The notes under the pieces: model-generated
Told to the model about the DNA's origin: nothing
Seen by the model: the letters and a program-made list of their open reading frames with translations, nothing else
Database searches by the model: none
Made by a program: the position numbers and the translations under genes
Assembly (NCBI GenBank): GCA_001464035.1
Contig: LNEC01000011.1
Coordinates: forward strand, 1 to 64,000
Reading direction: 5' to 3'
DNA from: Bradyrhizobiaceae bacterium Ga0074131
GTDB lineage: Bacteria > Pseudomonadota > Alphaproteobacteria > Rhizobiales > Xanthobacteraceae
Length of the DNA stretch: 64,000 bases
Shown here: positions 35,024 to 43,316 of the stretch, piece by piece
Numbering within the stretch: the first letter of the stretch is position 1
How the letters are laid out: each line of letters begins with the position of its first letter

Positions 35024-35053
35024 TTGACGGCCGTCTTCCCTGTCCTGTTATTA
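35024..35053 (+). promoter_or_regulatory. Possible sigma-70 promoter for metC
   Basis: Within the 328-base aapJ-metC spacer (34807-35134), TTGACG at 35024-35029 is followed after 18 bases by TTATTA at 35048-35053. The leader to the metC ATG would be about 75 bases. I looked for a SAM-II-type riboswitch in it and saw none. Nothing else in the spacer is recognisable. Confidence 0.4.
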
Positions 35054-35134
35054 GCAAACCGACCCGAACCCGCCGTCCGGCGGGGCGTTCGAAGGTCGCG
35101 GCCGGGTAAATGATCTCTTGGTGGTAACGGGCGT

Positions 35135-36328
35135 ATGAGCTTTTCAAGGGATGGCGGGCCAACGAACCCGCAAAAGGCCGAAACCCTGCTGGTGACGGCG
35201 GGCCGCGACACCAAGGCGCAGAAGGGTTTCGTCAATCCGCCGGTGGTTCACGGGTCGACCGTGCTCTATCCGAACGCAGCGGACCTGCATGCCCATCGCG
35301 GCGAATTCCAGTATGGCCGACGCGGAACCCCGACCACCAAGGCGCTGCAGGAAGCGCTCATGGCGCTGGAAGGCCCGCAATGCGCCGGCGTCGGGATCGC
35401 ACCCTCGGGCCTGGCCGCCATCACCACCACTCTGCTGGCAGTGCTCAAGGCCGGCGATCATCTGCTGGTCTGCGACAATGCCTACCGTCCGACCCGCAAT
35501 TTCTGCAACGGCTTCCTGGCCCGCTACGGCGTCGAGACCAGCTACTTCGATCCCCTCGTTGGCGCCGGCATCGCCAGCCTGTTCAAACCCAATACAAGGG
35601 CGGTGGTGGTCGAGGCGCCGGGCTCGCAATCGTTCGAAATGCCCGACATTCCCGCGATAGCAGCGGTCGCGCATGCGCGCGGCGCGCTCGTGATCGACGA
35701 CAACACCTGGGCGACGGCGCTGTATCACCGCTCGCTGGAGCAGGGCGTCGATATCAGCATGCAGGCCGCGACCAAATACATCGGCGGTCATTCCGACATC
35801 ATGTTCGGCACGATTGCGGCGAATGCCGCGGCATGGCCGCTGGTGGCTGAGGCGATCCAGCTGCTTGGCGTCTGCGCCGGACCCGATGATGTGTTCCTGG
35901 CGTTGCGCGGGTTGCGCACGCTGTCGGTTCGGCTGGCGCAGCATCACAAGTCGGCGCTGGAGGTGGCGCACTGGCTTGCCGATCGGCCGGAGGTGGTCAG
36001 CGTATTGCACCCGGCACTGGAGAGTCATCCCGGCCATGCGATCTGGAAACGGGATTTTACCGGCGCGTCCGGCCTGTTCAGCATCGTGCTGCAGCCGAAG
36101 CCGCAAGCCGCCGTCGATGCGCTGCTCGACACCTTGAAGCTGTTCGGCATGGGTTATTCCTGGGGCGGCTTCGAGAGCCTCGCCATTCCCTTCGACTGCG
36201 CGCCCTATCGTACGGTCACAACATGGGCCCCGGGCGGGCCGACGCTGCGGATTCATATCGGGCTGGAGAATGTCGAGGATCTCAAGGCCGATCTCGATCG
36301 CGGGTTTGCGGCGTTCGACGCCGCCTGA
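35135..36328 (+). CDS. metC: Cystathionine beta-lyase
   Basis: A 397-residue PLP enzyme of the Cys/Met metabolism family. The PLP lysine is Lys214 in AATKYIGGHSDI. Earlier landmarks are FQYGRRGTPTTKALQ and VIDDNTWATAL. It cleaves cystathionine to homocysteine, pyruvate and ammonia for methionine synthesis. The sequence around the active site (YKYIGGHSD type, and the late GMGYSWGGFESLA) favours MetC over cystathionine gamma-synthase, which has a different end motif, though annotation errors are common in this family. It is divergent from aapJ. Confidence 0.88.
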   Translation: MSFSRDGGPTNPQKAETLLVTAGRDTKAQKGFVNPPVVHGSTVLYPNAADLHAHRGEFQYGRRGTPTTKALQEALMALEGPQCAGVGIAPSGLAAITTTLLAVLKAGDHLLVCDNAYRPTRNFCNGFLARYGVETSYFDPLVGAGIASLFKPNTRAVVVEAPGSQSFEMPDIPAIAAVAHARGALVIDDNTWATALYHRSLEQGVDISMQAATKYIGGHSDIMFGTIAANAAAWPLVAEAIQLLGVCAGPDDVFLALRGLRTLSVRLAQHHKSALEVAHWLADRPEVVSVLHPALESHPGHAIWKRDFTGASGLFSIVLQPKPQAAVDALLDTLKLFGMGYSWGGFESLAIPFDCAPYRTVTTWAPGGPTLRIHIGLENVEDLKADLDRGFAAFDAA

Positions 36329-36393
36329 GGCTGCGCAAATCGAACGTGGGGTGCTCGATGTCGGCTATCGACCGGCCGTGCGACCGCATCGCT

Positions 36394-36654
36394 TCAATAG
36401 ACGTTGCGAGGGCGCCGGTGACGCGGTCCCGCAGGCGCGCTCGCAAAATAAGGATTCGTGATGCACTGGGCGGCGCGGCCCCCTGCCGACTGCGCGCACT
36501 GCGCCAGCGAGGTGTAGCCGCATTGGATCGAGCCACCACCTATGCTGTAGGTCTGCAGGCAGACCGGATACTTCGGATCATATGTCTGGGCCCGAGCCGG
36601 CGCCGCAGTGAACGCCCCAGCGACAATTAAACTCGCCAAAACAGCAATGTGCAT
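36394..36654 (-). CDS. Small exported DUF3551 protein
   Basis: An 86-residue protein with a signal peptide (MHIAVLASLIVAGAFTAAPA, cleaved after ARA) and a mature DUF3551 domain with four Cys: YPVCLQTY, SIQCGYTS, AQCAQSAGGRAAQC. This family is abundant in Bradyrhizobium and has no known function. The ATG at 36654 gives the proper signal peptide; an earlier start adds an unlikely Cys/Gly-rich head. It is convergent with metC. Confidence 0.82.
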   Translation of the reverse strand: MHIAVLASLIVAGAFTAAPARAQTYDPKYPVCLQTYSIGGGSIQCGYTSLAQCAQSAGGRAAQCITNPYFASAPAGPRHRRPRNVY

Positions 36655-37065
36655 CGCTGGATTCCCGCCCTGTCCGCCATAACAGCTGCTCAGGTTGGGC
36701 ACCCTAGCCCATCAAGCCAGTTCCCTGAACTAACATCATGGTGACGGCGGGCAGCCCTCGGCCCTGACGCCGACCGATGCCTCCTGCTGCGTTAGTGACG
36801 TTTCCTTAACCGGTCGTCTGAACAGATTGCGCGGACTCCGTTCGTTCTCCGTGAACAGAAGGAGTCCATGGAACCGCGCCGCAGTGATCGAGAACCGTCG
36901 GCCGCGGTCGTCTGAAAACCTCAAGGCTTTCGTGCGCCAAAAGCGACTTGCACCCTGTCGGAACCAGCAGAGTCCGGCCGGTACGGGCCGTCCCGGACGC
37001 TGCTTTGCCGCTTGCAATTTCGCGCCCCTGTCCTACCGTCGAACAGCATCGAGGAGCCCGTGTAT
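36655..37065. other. 411-base spacer without a supported gene
   Basis: Open frames here show no signal peptide, domain or good ribosome-binding site. The only structure noted is an inverted repeat, GGACTCC at 36834-36840 with GGAGTCC at 36862-36868, enclosing a shorter GTTC/GAAC pair; there is no T-run after it. Promoters for the two flanking divergent genes must lie here. Confidence 0.5.
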
Positions 37066-37245
37066 ATGCTGAACGATCGAGAAAAGATTCTGACCGCGCT
37101 CCGCGAAAAACCGCTCAAGATCTACGAGGTCATGAAACGCGCCAACCTTCCCAATGAGGAAGCTTGCCAGTCGCTGCTGATGAAGATGCGCGACGAAGGC
37201 TTGGTCAAGTTCGACATTCACAAGGGCCGATGGCTGATCGGCTGA
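37066..37245 (+). CDS. Small winged-helix-like hypothetical protein (59 residues)
   Basis: Starts MLNDREKILTALREKPLKIY and ends EGLVKFDIHKGRWLIG. The helix-helix-helix then beta-hairpin order, with LKIYEVMKRANLPNEEACQS and MKMRDEGLVKF, resembles a minimal winged helix such as those in MarR- or replication-type regulators. GAGGAG lies 9 bases before the ATG; a GTG two codons earlier is closer to it. There is no partner gene in the same direction. It may bind DNA; this is inferred from the predicted fold only. Confidence 0.65.
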   Translation: MLNDREKILTALREKPLKIYEVMKRANLPNEEACQSLLMKMRDEGLVKFDIHKGRWLIG

Positions 37246-37294
37246 TCGATGAAATTGTGCGCGAGCGGCGCAGCCCCGTCATGCCAAAGCGACA

Positions 37295-38662
37295 TTACTG
37301 ATACGCCGCAACGATGTCCGACACCGCCCGCTCCAGCTGTTTGGCGGTGGAGCACTGGCGCACCACGCTGCAGAACGCGGCATAGCGCGGCATTTCGGAA
37401 TCGCCCCAGCCCCAGGCCATCCGTCCTTCCGGGTTGAGCCAGACCAGCCGCTTGGATCGCTCCGAGATGGTGCGCAAGATGTCGGCGCGCGGATCGAGGT
37501 TGTTGGTGCGGGCGTCGCCGAGCACGATCACCGTGGTCTTCGGCGTCACGCTGCGGAGAAAACTCTTTTCGAAGTCGACGAAGGAGCCGCCATAGTCGGA
37601 CGACCCAAAACCGACCTTGGACATGATTTCACTCATGGCCTCCTCCGGCGACTTGATGTCGAGGATGTCGGAAACTTCGATCAAATGGCCGGAGAACGCA
37701 AACGAGCGCACGTCGTCGACCACCTCGTGCAGGCTGTGGATCAGCAGCAGGAAGAAATCGGATACCTGCGCCACCGACCCCGAGACGTCGCAGATCGCCA
37801 CGATCTTCGGCCGGTCGCGGTGACGGCGCTTCCAGGAGGTGAGGAACGGCACGCCGCCCCAGGCGGCGTTGCGCCGCAGCGTCTTGCGGGTGTCGAGATG
37901 GCCGCGCCGCTGCCGCTTGCGCGGCTTGGAGTAGCGCTCGCGCAGCCGCCGCGCGATGGCGCGGATCAGGGCCTTCATCTGTTCGACCTGTCGGCGTTCG
38001 AGCCGGGCCAGCGGCGCGTTGCGCAGAATTTCGTTGCGCAGATTTTCCGTCTCCTCGCGGCCGTAGAGCACCAGCGCCTGGTTGACGACCTCCCGCACGT
38101 TTTCGCGCAATGCCTCGAGCGCCGCCGCCAGCCGCTCGGCGTCGCCGGGATTGGTCGCCGTCAGCGCGTCGAGATCGTCGCGCAGGCGCTCGATCCCGAG
38201 TTCCTGGAGAATACGCGACGAAAAGATGCCGCGCTGGGTAAAATAGCGGATGTCGGACAGCGCGGCGGCATTCGAGGCCGCCGCCATCGCGGCCGCGATC
38301 GCATTGCGGTCCCGCGACATCAGCATCTGCGCGAGATCGCCGAGCTGCGGAGTTGGCCGATCGGCGTCGTCGCCCGGCTCGTTTTGCCCTGGCGCCGGCG
38401 CACCCTGGCTGTCGGCGGCGTCGTCCGGCACTGTCTCTTCCGGTATCGCCGGCTGGCTGAAGAACAGATCAAAGCAATCGCCGAGCGCCTGCTTTTCGTC
38501 CTGACTCTTGGCCAGCGTCAGCAGCAGGGTGTCGCGCAGGATGCCGCGCTCGGCAAACCCGACATCGGCCACCGCCTTCATCGCATCGATGCTTTCCGCA
38601 GGGCTTACCCGCACGCCGGCGCCGCGCGCTGCCCGGAAGAAGCGATGCAGTTCCTCGCGCAT
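37295..38662 (-). CDS. VWA-domain protein of the CoxE family
   Basis: A 455-residue cytosolic protein. The C-terminal von Willebrand A domain has the metal-site motif VAICDVSGSVAQVSDFFLLL (D-x-S-G-S form of the MIDAS) and later VIVLGDARTN. The N-terminal half is helical with an acidic Pro-rich linker. CoxE-type proteins act with MoxR-type AAA ATPases in the assembly or metal insertion of enzymes, for example carbon monoxide dehydrogenase. No such dehydrogenase subunits are nearby, so the client is unknown. Its ATG overlaps the MoxR stop (TGATG), and both follow an acyl-CoA dehydrogenase gene. Confidence 0.88.
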   Translation of the reverse strand: MREELHRFFRAARGAGVRVSPAESIDAMKAVADVGFAERGILRDTLLLTLAKSQDEKQALGDCFDLFFSQPAIPEETVPDDAADSQGAPAPGQNEPGDDADRPTPQLGDLAQMLMSRDRNAIAAAMAAASNAAALSDIRYFTQRGIFSSRILQELGIERLRDDLDALTATNPGDAERLAAALEALRENVREVVNQALVLYGREETENLRNEILRNAPLARLERRQVEQMKALIRAIARRLRERYSKPRKRQRRGHLDTRKTLRRNAAWGGVPFLTSWKRRHRDRPKIVAICDVSGSVAQVSDFFLLLIHSLHEVVDDVRSFAFSGHLIEVSDILDIKSPEEAMSEIMSKVGFGSSDYGGSFVDFEKSFLRSVTPKTTVIVLGDARTNNLDPRADILRTISERSKRLVWLNPEGRMAWGWGDSEMPRYAAFCSVVRQCSTAKQLERAVSDIVAAYQ

Positions 38663-39609
38663 CAGCCGAACACGCCGGGGCGGCCGGCCTTGGCGACGAA
38701 GCCCGTCACCTGCGGCATCGTGGTCTCGATGTCGGCCTCGTACTTCAACAGCACATTGAGCGTGTCCTTGACGGTCTCATGATCGAGTTCGCTCGATTGC
38801 AGCAGCACCAGCACGCGGGCCCAGTCGATGGTTTCGCTGACCGACGGCAGTTTCTTCAGGTCGAGCGCGCGGACCTGGTTGATGAAGCCGACGATCTGCT
38901 TGCGCAGCGTCGCGGAGATGTCGGGGACGCGGCTCTCGACGATACGTTCCTCCAGCTTCTGCTCGGGAAAGCCGATATGGAGATGCAGGCATCGACGCTT
39001 CAGCGCATCGGAGAGGTCGCGCTCGCCGTTGGAGGTCAGTATGACCGTCGGCTTCACAATCGCCGTCACGGTGCCGAGTTCGGGGATCGAGACCTGGTAA
39101 TCGCTGAGGATTTCCAAAAGCAGGGATTCGAATTCGGCGTCCGACTTGTCGATCTCGTCGACCAGCAGCACGCAGCCGCGGGGCTGCTCCAGCGCCTGCA
39201 GCAGCGGGCGCGGCTCGACGAACTCCTTGGAGAAGAACACGTCGCCGAAATCGTGCAGCTTGCCGAGTGCGGCCGCCAGCGTGTCGGCGCCGCCCAGCAC
39301 TTCGCCGAGCTTGTCCTTCAGGATCTGGGTGTAGAGCAGCTGCTTGGCGTATTTCCATTCGTACAGCGCCTTGGCCTCGTCGAGCCCTTCATAGCACTGC
39401 ATCCGGATCATCTTGAGCCCGCGCCAGGCCGCCAGCGCCTTGGCGAGCTCGGTCTTGCCGACGCCGGCCGGGCCTTCCACCAGGATCGGCTTCTCGATCT
39501 TTTCAGCGAGATAGACCGCGGTCGCGATCTGCTTGCTGGCGATATAGCCGGCAGATGCCAGCCCGCGTGTGACGGCTTCGATCGAATGGGCCGGCAGATG
39601 GGTATTCAT
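38662..39609 (-). CDS. MoxR-family AAA+ ATPase
   Basis: A 315-residue ATPase. Walker A is GPAGVGKTELAKALA, Walker B VLLVDEIDKSD, and sensor 1 is in TSNGERDLSDALKRRC with the arginine finger region LHLHIGFPE. The sequence places it with CoxD-like MoxR proteins, which remodel or mature enzymes with a CoxE-type VWA partner; the partner is the next gene. The start overlaps the acyl-CoA dehydrogenase stop by four bases (ATGA). Confidence 0.92.
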   Translation of the reverse strand: MNTHLPAHSIEAVTRGLASAGYIASKQIATAVYLAEKIEKPILVEGPAGVGKTELAKALAAWRGLKMIRMQCYEGLDEAKALYEWKYAKQLLYTQILKDKLGEVLGGADTLAAALGKLHDFGDVFFSKEFVEPRPLLQALEQPRGCVLLVDEIDKSDAEFESLLLEILSDYQVSIPELGTVTAIVKPTVILTSNGERDLSDALKRRCLHLHIGFPEQKLEERIVESRVPDISATLRKQIVGFINQVRALDLKKLPSVSETIDWARVLVLLQSSELDHETVKDTLNVLLKYEADIETTMPQVTGFVAKAGRPGVFG

Positions 39610-40685
39610 TCTTGTTTCTCGCTTCCGATTGAATTTCCAAGCCTTATCTGGCGCGCCTTGCGCGGCTCGCGCGCCACCTGGGCCAGCATGTCGAACGCGG
39701 CCAGTGCCCGGGCGGTCGGGTCGTCGGCCTGTGCGGCCTGCCCCAGCAGTTCGCGGATTTCGCCGACGATATCCCGCGCCAGCAGCCTTACGCCGATCAC
39801 CCGCGCCGGAACATCATCTCCGTCGCCATCGAGCGCCGCCACCGCGAGCCGGCTCGCTGCCTGCACCAGCGACACCAGACCCGCGATGCGGCCGAGCCGC
39901 AGGACATTGTCCTCGGTTCGCTCGACATGCCCGGCGGCCTTCTCGAGCAGCCAGCTCAGCAGACCCGAAACATTGGCCGTTCCGACCGTGTCCTCGATGT
40001 CGCGAAACGGCAAGGCCATGGCCGGATAGGCGTCGGGCATATCGCCCAGGCGCGCCGAGGCCGGGACTTTGCATCCGTCGAGCTCCAACTCGCAATGCGT
40101 CGCCGGCGCCAGCGCGCCCAGCGCCTTCATCGGTACAATTTTGAAACCGGCGGTGTCCTTCGGGACCAGAAACAGCCCATATCTCTTGCGTCCGGCCTCG
40201 ACCCCGATCACCGCCAGTACCAGGAACAGATCGGCCACCGGGCCATTGGTGACCCAGGCCTTGCGGCCGCGAATGACAAAGCCGGGGCCATCGGATTCCG
40301 CCGTCGTCTGCAGATGCTTCGGATGCGCGCCGGCGCCGGGCTCGGAGATCGCAATCGCGGTACAGACCTCACCGGCGGCAATGCGCGGCAACCATGTGCC
40401 GCGTTGATCGCCATCGGCAAAACCCGCGATGAAAAACCGCGCCGTCATCTGCCGTGCGGCAAAGGCGCTGGCCAGCCCCAGCAGTCCGGTCTTCCCGGCA
40501 ATCGCCTGCTCGGCGGCCGCGATCGCCCGGTAGCTGTCGAGCGCTGCACCCGCGCCGGGCAAGCCGACCTGGAACAGGCCGGCCCTCGCCATCGGTCCGA
40601 ACGGGTCGGCCGAGACATTGCCTTTCGCACTCTCCCACCAGCCGTCGACACGGCGAGCGACTTCCAGGCTCGAATCTTGCGGCAT
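39606..40685 (-). CDS. Acyl-CoA dehydrogenase family protein
   Basis: A 359-residue flavoprotein. Middle-domain motifs include CTAIAISEPGAGAHPKHLQT and GRKAWVTNGPVADLFLVLAV, which are the FAD and acyl-CoA-binding segments of the family. The C-terminal helical domain is shorter than usual, and I cannot place the catalytic Glu with confidence, so activity on acyl-CoA thioesters is not assured. It is translationally coupled to a MoxR/CoxE pair, an uncommon partner for this family, and could be the client those proteins mature or simply the first gene of the operon. Confidence 0.82.
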   Translation of the reverse strand: MPQDSSLEVARRVDGWWESAKGNVSADPFGPMARAGLFQVGLPGAGAALDSYRAIAAAEQAIAGKTGLLGLASAFAARQMTARFFIAGFADGDQRGTWLPRIAAGEVCTAIAISEPGAGAHPKHLQTTAESDGPGFVIRGRKAWVTNGPVADLFLVLAVIGVEAGRKRYGLFLVPKDTAGFKIVPMKALGALAPATHCELELDGCKVPASARLGDMPDAYPAMALPFRDIEDTVGTANVSGLLSWLLEKAAGHVERTEDNVLRLGRIAGLVSLVQAASRLAVAALDGDGDDVPARVIGVRLLARDIVGEIRELLGQAAQADDPTARALAAFDMLAQVAREPRKARQIRLGNSIGSEKQE

Positions 40686-40828
40686 TCAATCAAGGACCCG
40701 GATTCCGACGCACGCCCCTTGCGGCATCGCCACGCTTTTAGAGCACGGAGCTGCCGGTCGCGAGGCCATTCTTGCGACGATCGCCGTCGTGGCAGGCATG
40801 CGTTCCCGCCACTGCTGCAGGCATGCCG

Positions 40829-42106
40829 TTACCGGTTCAGCGGAAGTCCGGGGTTCAACCGCGATGGACAAAAAAGCCTTCGCAATGGTGCGAGCAGCGG
40901 GCGCGCGGCCCGGCCCGCCGCCCACCGCGCTAGCGGCACTGGGTCGGAAAAATCCTCGGCAAAGGCCTTGATCCGGCGGGCTCCACGCAAGACCCTGACA
41001 ATGTCGCGGCGGTTGTGATGCTGGTTGGAAACCAGGGATTTTGCATAGGCCATGGTCCACAGCCACCCGATTCCGTCGGGATAGTCCGTCGCAACGCGCG
41101 GCGTGTCGCCGGTGAAGGCCCTGTAGAGCGCGGTCGGGATGTCCATGCCGATCACGGTCGAAAGACTGGTGGCGCGAACCGGACGCGGCTCCATTTTCAT
41201 CAGATAAAGCGCGCCGGTACGCGAATCGCGCCGAAATTCCACGGTGATCTGCCCGGTATACCGAAACAGTTTCACGAGCTCGCGGGCCGCGTCCAGTGCT
41301 TCATTGTCATGCACCGTTTCGCACCAGACCACGGAGCCGAGTTCATAGGGATGCACGTAACCGGCGTCGAGCCGGTAGCTGGCGAGCCGCAGCCGCCGGA
41401 CACAGTAAGCCAGAATGATTTCTCCCTTCGGGGATATCACCATCGTAACCCCAATGGCGCTGTCGGCTGCCCCGGGCGTGACCTGCTGGATCATGGGAAA
41501 TTCGCCGGTTCGACGTCCGAACTCTTCGCACGCTGTCAATATGTCCTTCCGAAGCTTCGGCGCCGCCTTGGTCAGCCGGACCGTCGTCTCGTCGGCTGGC
41601 GTGCCGAGGATGGACCGTGTCTTGATGATGTAGTCGCAAGTCTGCGGTTCCAGTGCGGCAACGATGGCCTGCATTTCCGCATCGGAGTTTGGGCACCAGT
41701 ATCGCGGCACCTTGATTCCGATCGATGCCGCCTTGGCGTAACAGGTTGCTCTGTCGAAGATCGCTCCCACGATCTCCCAGTCCGGTACCGGAACGATGAA
41801 ATGCTCCGACAGGCGTTTCCGATGCCGGGACACCAGCGCGACGTAGTCGTCGTTGGCCGGCACAACGACTCCACCGGCTTCGCGACCGAATTTCTCTAGA
41901 TAATGAAGCTGCTTCTCCTCGTTCGCCTCCACTTCGTGAAACCCGGCGAGATGTCGCGAAAACTGATAGACGCTGCGTTCGGTGTGAACCGCATGCACGG
42001 CGACTCCAATACCGGCGAGCGATTTTACAAACGCTGTCTGCCGGGGATGACCAAGTCCCATGATCAATGCCGGGACCGGCCGCGCGGCTCCTGTTCTGGC
42101 TTTCAT
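40829..42106 (-). CDS. ATP-grasp-fold protein with altered metal ligands
   Basis: A 425-residue protein resembling COG3919-type ATP-grasp enzymes. There is a pre-ATP-grasp N-terminus (PVPALIMGLGHPRQTAFVKS), the nucleotide region (DYIIKTRSIL), and the core RYTGQITVEFRRDSRTGALYLM. In relatives the next residues are L-E-I-N-P-R, giving the Glu and Asn that hold Mg2+. Here they read M-K-M-E-P-R (Lys304 and Glu306), so both ligands are changed. The C-terminal 80 residues are basic and hydrophobic, possibly membrane-associated. It follows the LAB_N and GT2 genes, suggesting work on an envelope molecule. The fold is supported; activity is doubtful. Confidence 0.72.
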   Translation of the reverse strand: MKARTGAARPVPALIMGLGHPRQTAFVKSLAGIGVAVHAVHTERSVYQFSRHLAGFHEVEANEEKQLHYLEKFGREAGGVVVPANDDYVALVSRHRKRLSEHFIVPVPDWEIVGAIFDRATCYAKAASIGIKVPRYWCPNSDAEMQAIVAALEPQTCDYIIKTRSILGTPADETTVRLTKAAPKLRKDILTACEEFGRRTGEFPMIQQVTPGAADSAIGVTMVISPKGEIILAYCVRRLRLASYRLDAGYVHPYELGSVVWCETVHDNEALDAARELVKLFRYTGQITVEFRRDSRTGALYLMKMEPRPVRATSLSTVIGMDIPTALYRAFTGDTPRVATDYPDGIGWLWTMAYAKSLVSNQHHNRRDIVRVLRGARRIKAFAEDFSDPVPLARWAAGRAARPLLAPLRRLFCPSRLNPGLPLNR

Positions 42107-42172
42107 GTCGGCGTTCTAACCTGAAATGCGTTTCGACAGAAATTTAGCGGCCCGCTGCGACGCATGCAACGC

Positions 42173-42502
42173 TCAATCCGGCACCGAGGACTGCCGGCCG
42201 TTGACAATGATGAAATACAGATTACGAAAATAGACCACGAGGCCGAACGCCTGCCCTGCGATGAAAACCGGATCGCGTCGGTACAGCGCATAGACCAGCA
42301 GCAGCATGCCGCCGCCGATCGAGAAGAACCAGAACGCCACCGGGATCACGCTCCTGCGCGCCCGCTCGGAAGCGATCCATTGCACCACGAAGCGCATGGT
42401 GAATAATCCCTGCGCCACGAATCCCAGAATGACCCAGCCATCGAACTTGATGACGAAGACATCGTGCAGATAGGTGGCGAGCATGTCGAACAGGTCAGTC
42501 AT
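42173..42502 (-). CDS. Lipid-A-biosynthesis N-terminal (LAB_N) domain membrane protein
   Basis: A 109-residue protein with three predicted membrane helices: WVILGFVAQGLFTMRFVVQW, AFWFFSIGGGMLLLVYALY and FIAGQAFGLVVYFRNLYFII. This is the LAB_N domain, often fused to or next to glycosyltransferases that use polyprenyl phosphate. It overlaps the end of the GT2 gene by eight bases and is presumably its partner, perhaps as a small flippase or anchoring subunit, as suggested for RgtE/RgtF in Rhizobium. Confidence 0.85.
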   Translation of the reverse strand: MTDLFDMLATYLHDVFVIKFDGWVILGFVAQGLFTMRFVVQWIASERARRSVIPVAFWFFSIGGGMLLLVYALYRRDPVFIAGQAFGLVVYFRNLYFIIVNGRQSSVPD

Positions 42503-43247
42503 GACATGTCACCTCGGTGGCAACGGGCGTCGGCTTCTTGCGGCGGATCAGCCACCACACCCCGGCGAGATCCATGATCCCGATCCATAGTCGATCGAAA
42601 AAGCCATAATTTGACACGCCGGAATGACGCGGCCGGTCGATGACGTCGACATAGACAATGTCAAAGCCCTCGCGGCGCACCAGCGCCGGCAGAAAGCGAT
42701 GCAGCCCGTCGAAATACGGCATCATCAGGAATACCTCGCGCCGGAACGCCTTCAGGCCGCAGCCGGTGTCGCGGGTGCCGTCACGCAGGATGGCGTTGCG
42801 CACCCCGTTGGCGGTGCGCGACTGCAGTTTCTTGAAACCGGTATCCTGGCGTCCGACCCGCTGGCCGGCGGCGAGGCCGACGCGGTCGCCGCCGCGCTCG
42901 ATCGCCGAAATCAGATCCGGCAGGAAGACCGGATTGTTCTGGCCGTCGCCGTCGAGCGTCGCCACCACGGCGCCGCGCGCGGCACGGACACCACTGCGCA
43001 CCGCGGCCGATTGCCCCGATGAGGTCGCATGCTGGATCTGGCGCAGGTTGGCGCGTTGCTTCATCAGGGTTGCGAGCCGCTCGCCGGTCGCATCGGTGGA
43101 GCCGTCATTGACATAGATGACCTCATACGCCCATCGGCCGTCGAGTGCCGCGGCGATTTCCGCAATCAGCGGCGCCACGTTCCCGGCTTCGTTGCGCACG
43201 GGAACAACGATGGAAACGGCCACGACTGTCGGCTCGGATGAAGGCAA
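42495..43247 (-). CDS. Glycosyltransferase family 2 (polyprenyl-phosphate sugar synthase type)
   Basis: A 250-residue GT-A enzyme. The nucleotide-sugar motif is VSIVVPVRNEAGNVAPLI, the DxD-equivalent VVATLDGDGQNNP and the acceptor loop RDTGCGLKAFRREVF, as in DPMS and ArnC-like enzymes. Unlike ArnC, it has no C-terminal membrane helices, which the overlapping LAB_N protein may supply. It probably makes a polyprenyl-phosphate sugar donor for the GT39 enzyme at 44157. The start is a TTG at 43247 or a GTG eight codons later; neither has a strong ribosome-binding site. Confidence 0.88.
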   Translation of the reverse strand: MPSSEPTVVAVSIVVPVRNEAGNVAPLIAEIAAALDGRWAYEVIYVNDGSTDATGERLATLMKQRANLRQIQHATSSGQSAAVRSGVRAARGAVVATLDGDGQNNPVFLPDLISAIERGGDRVGLAAGQRVGRQDTGFKKLQSRTANGVRNAILRDGTRDTGCGLKAFRREVFLMMPYFDGLHRFLPALVRREGFDIVYVDVIDRPRHSGVSNYGFFDRLWIGIMDLAGVWWLIRRKKPTPVATEVTCHD

Positions 43248-43316
43248 ATCAACGCTCGTCGTTTGAGTTGGTCTGCAGCCGGAACCGCTGCGCCCCCGCC
43301 TTATGGCGTCCGCTTC

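Noticed and set aside
35054..35134. SAM riboswitch in the metC leader
   Set aside because: The SAM-II core and pseudoknot sequences cannot be recognised; only a GC-rich hairpin is present.
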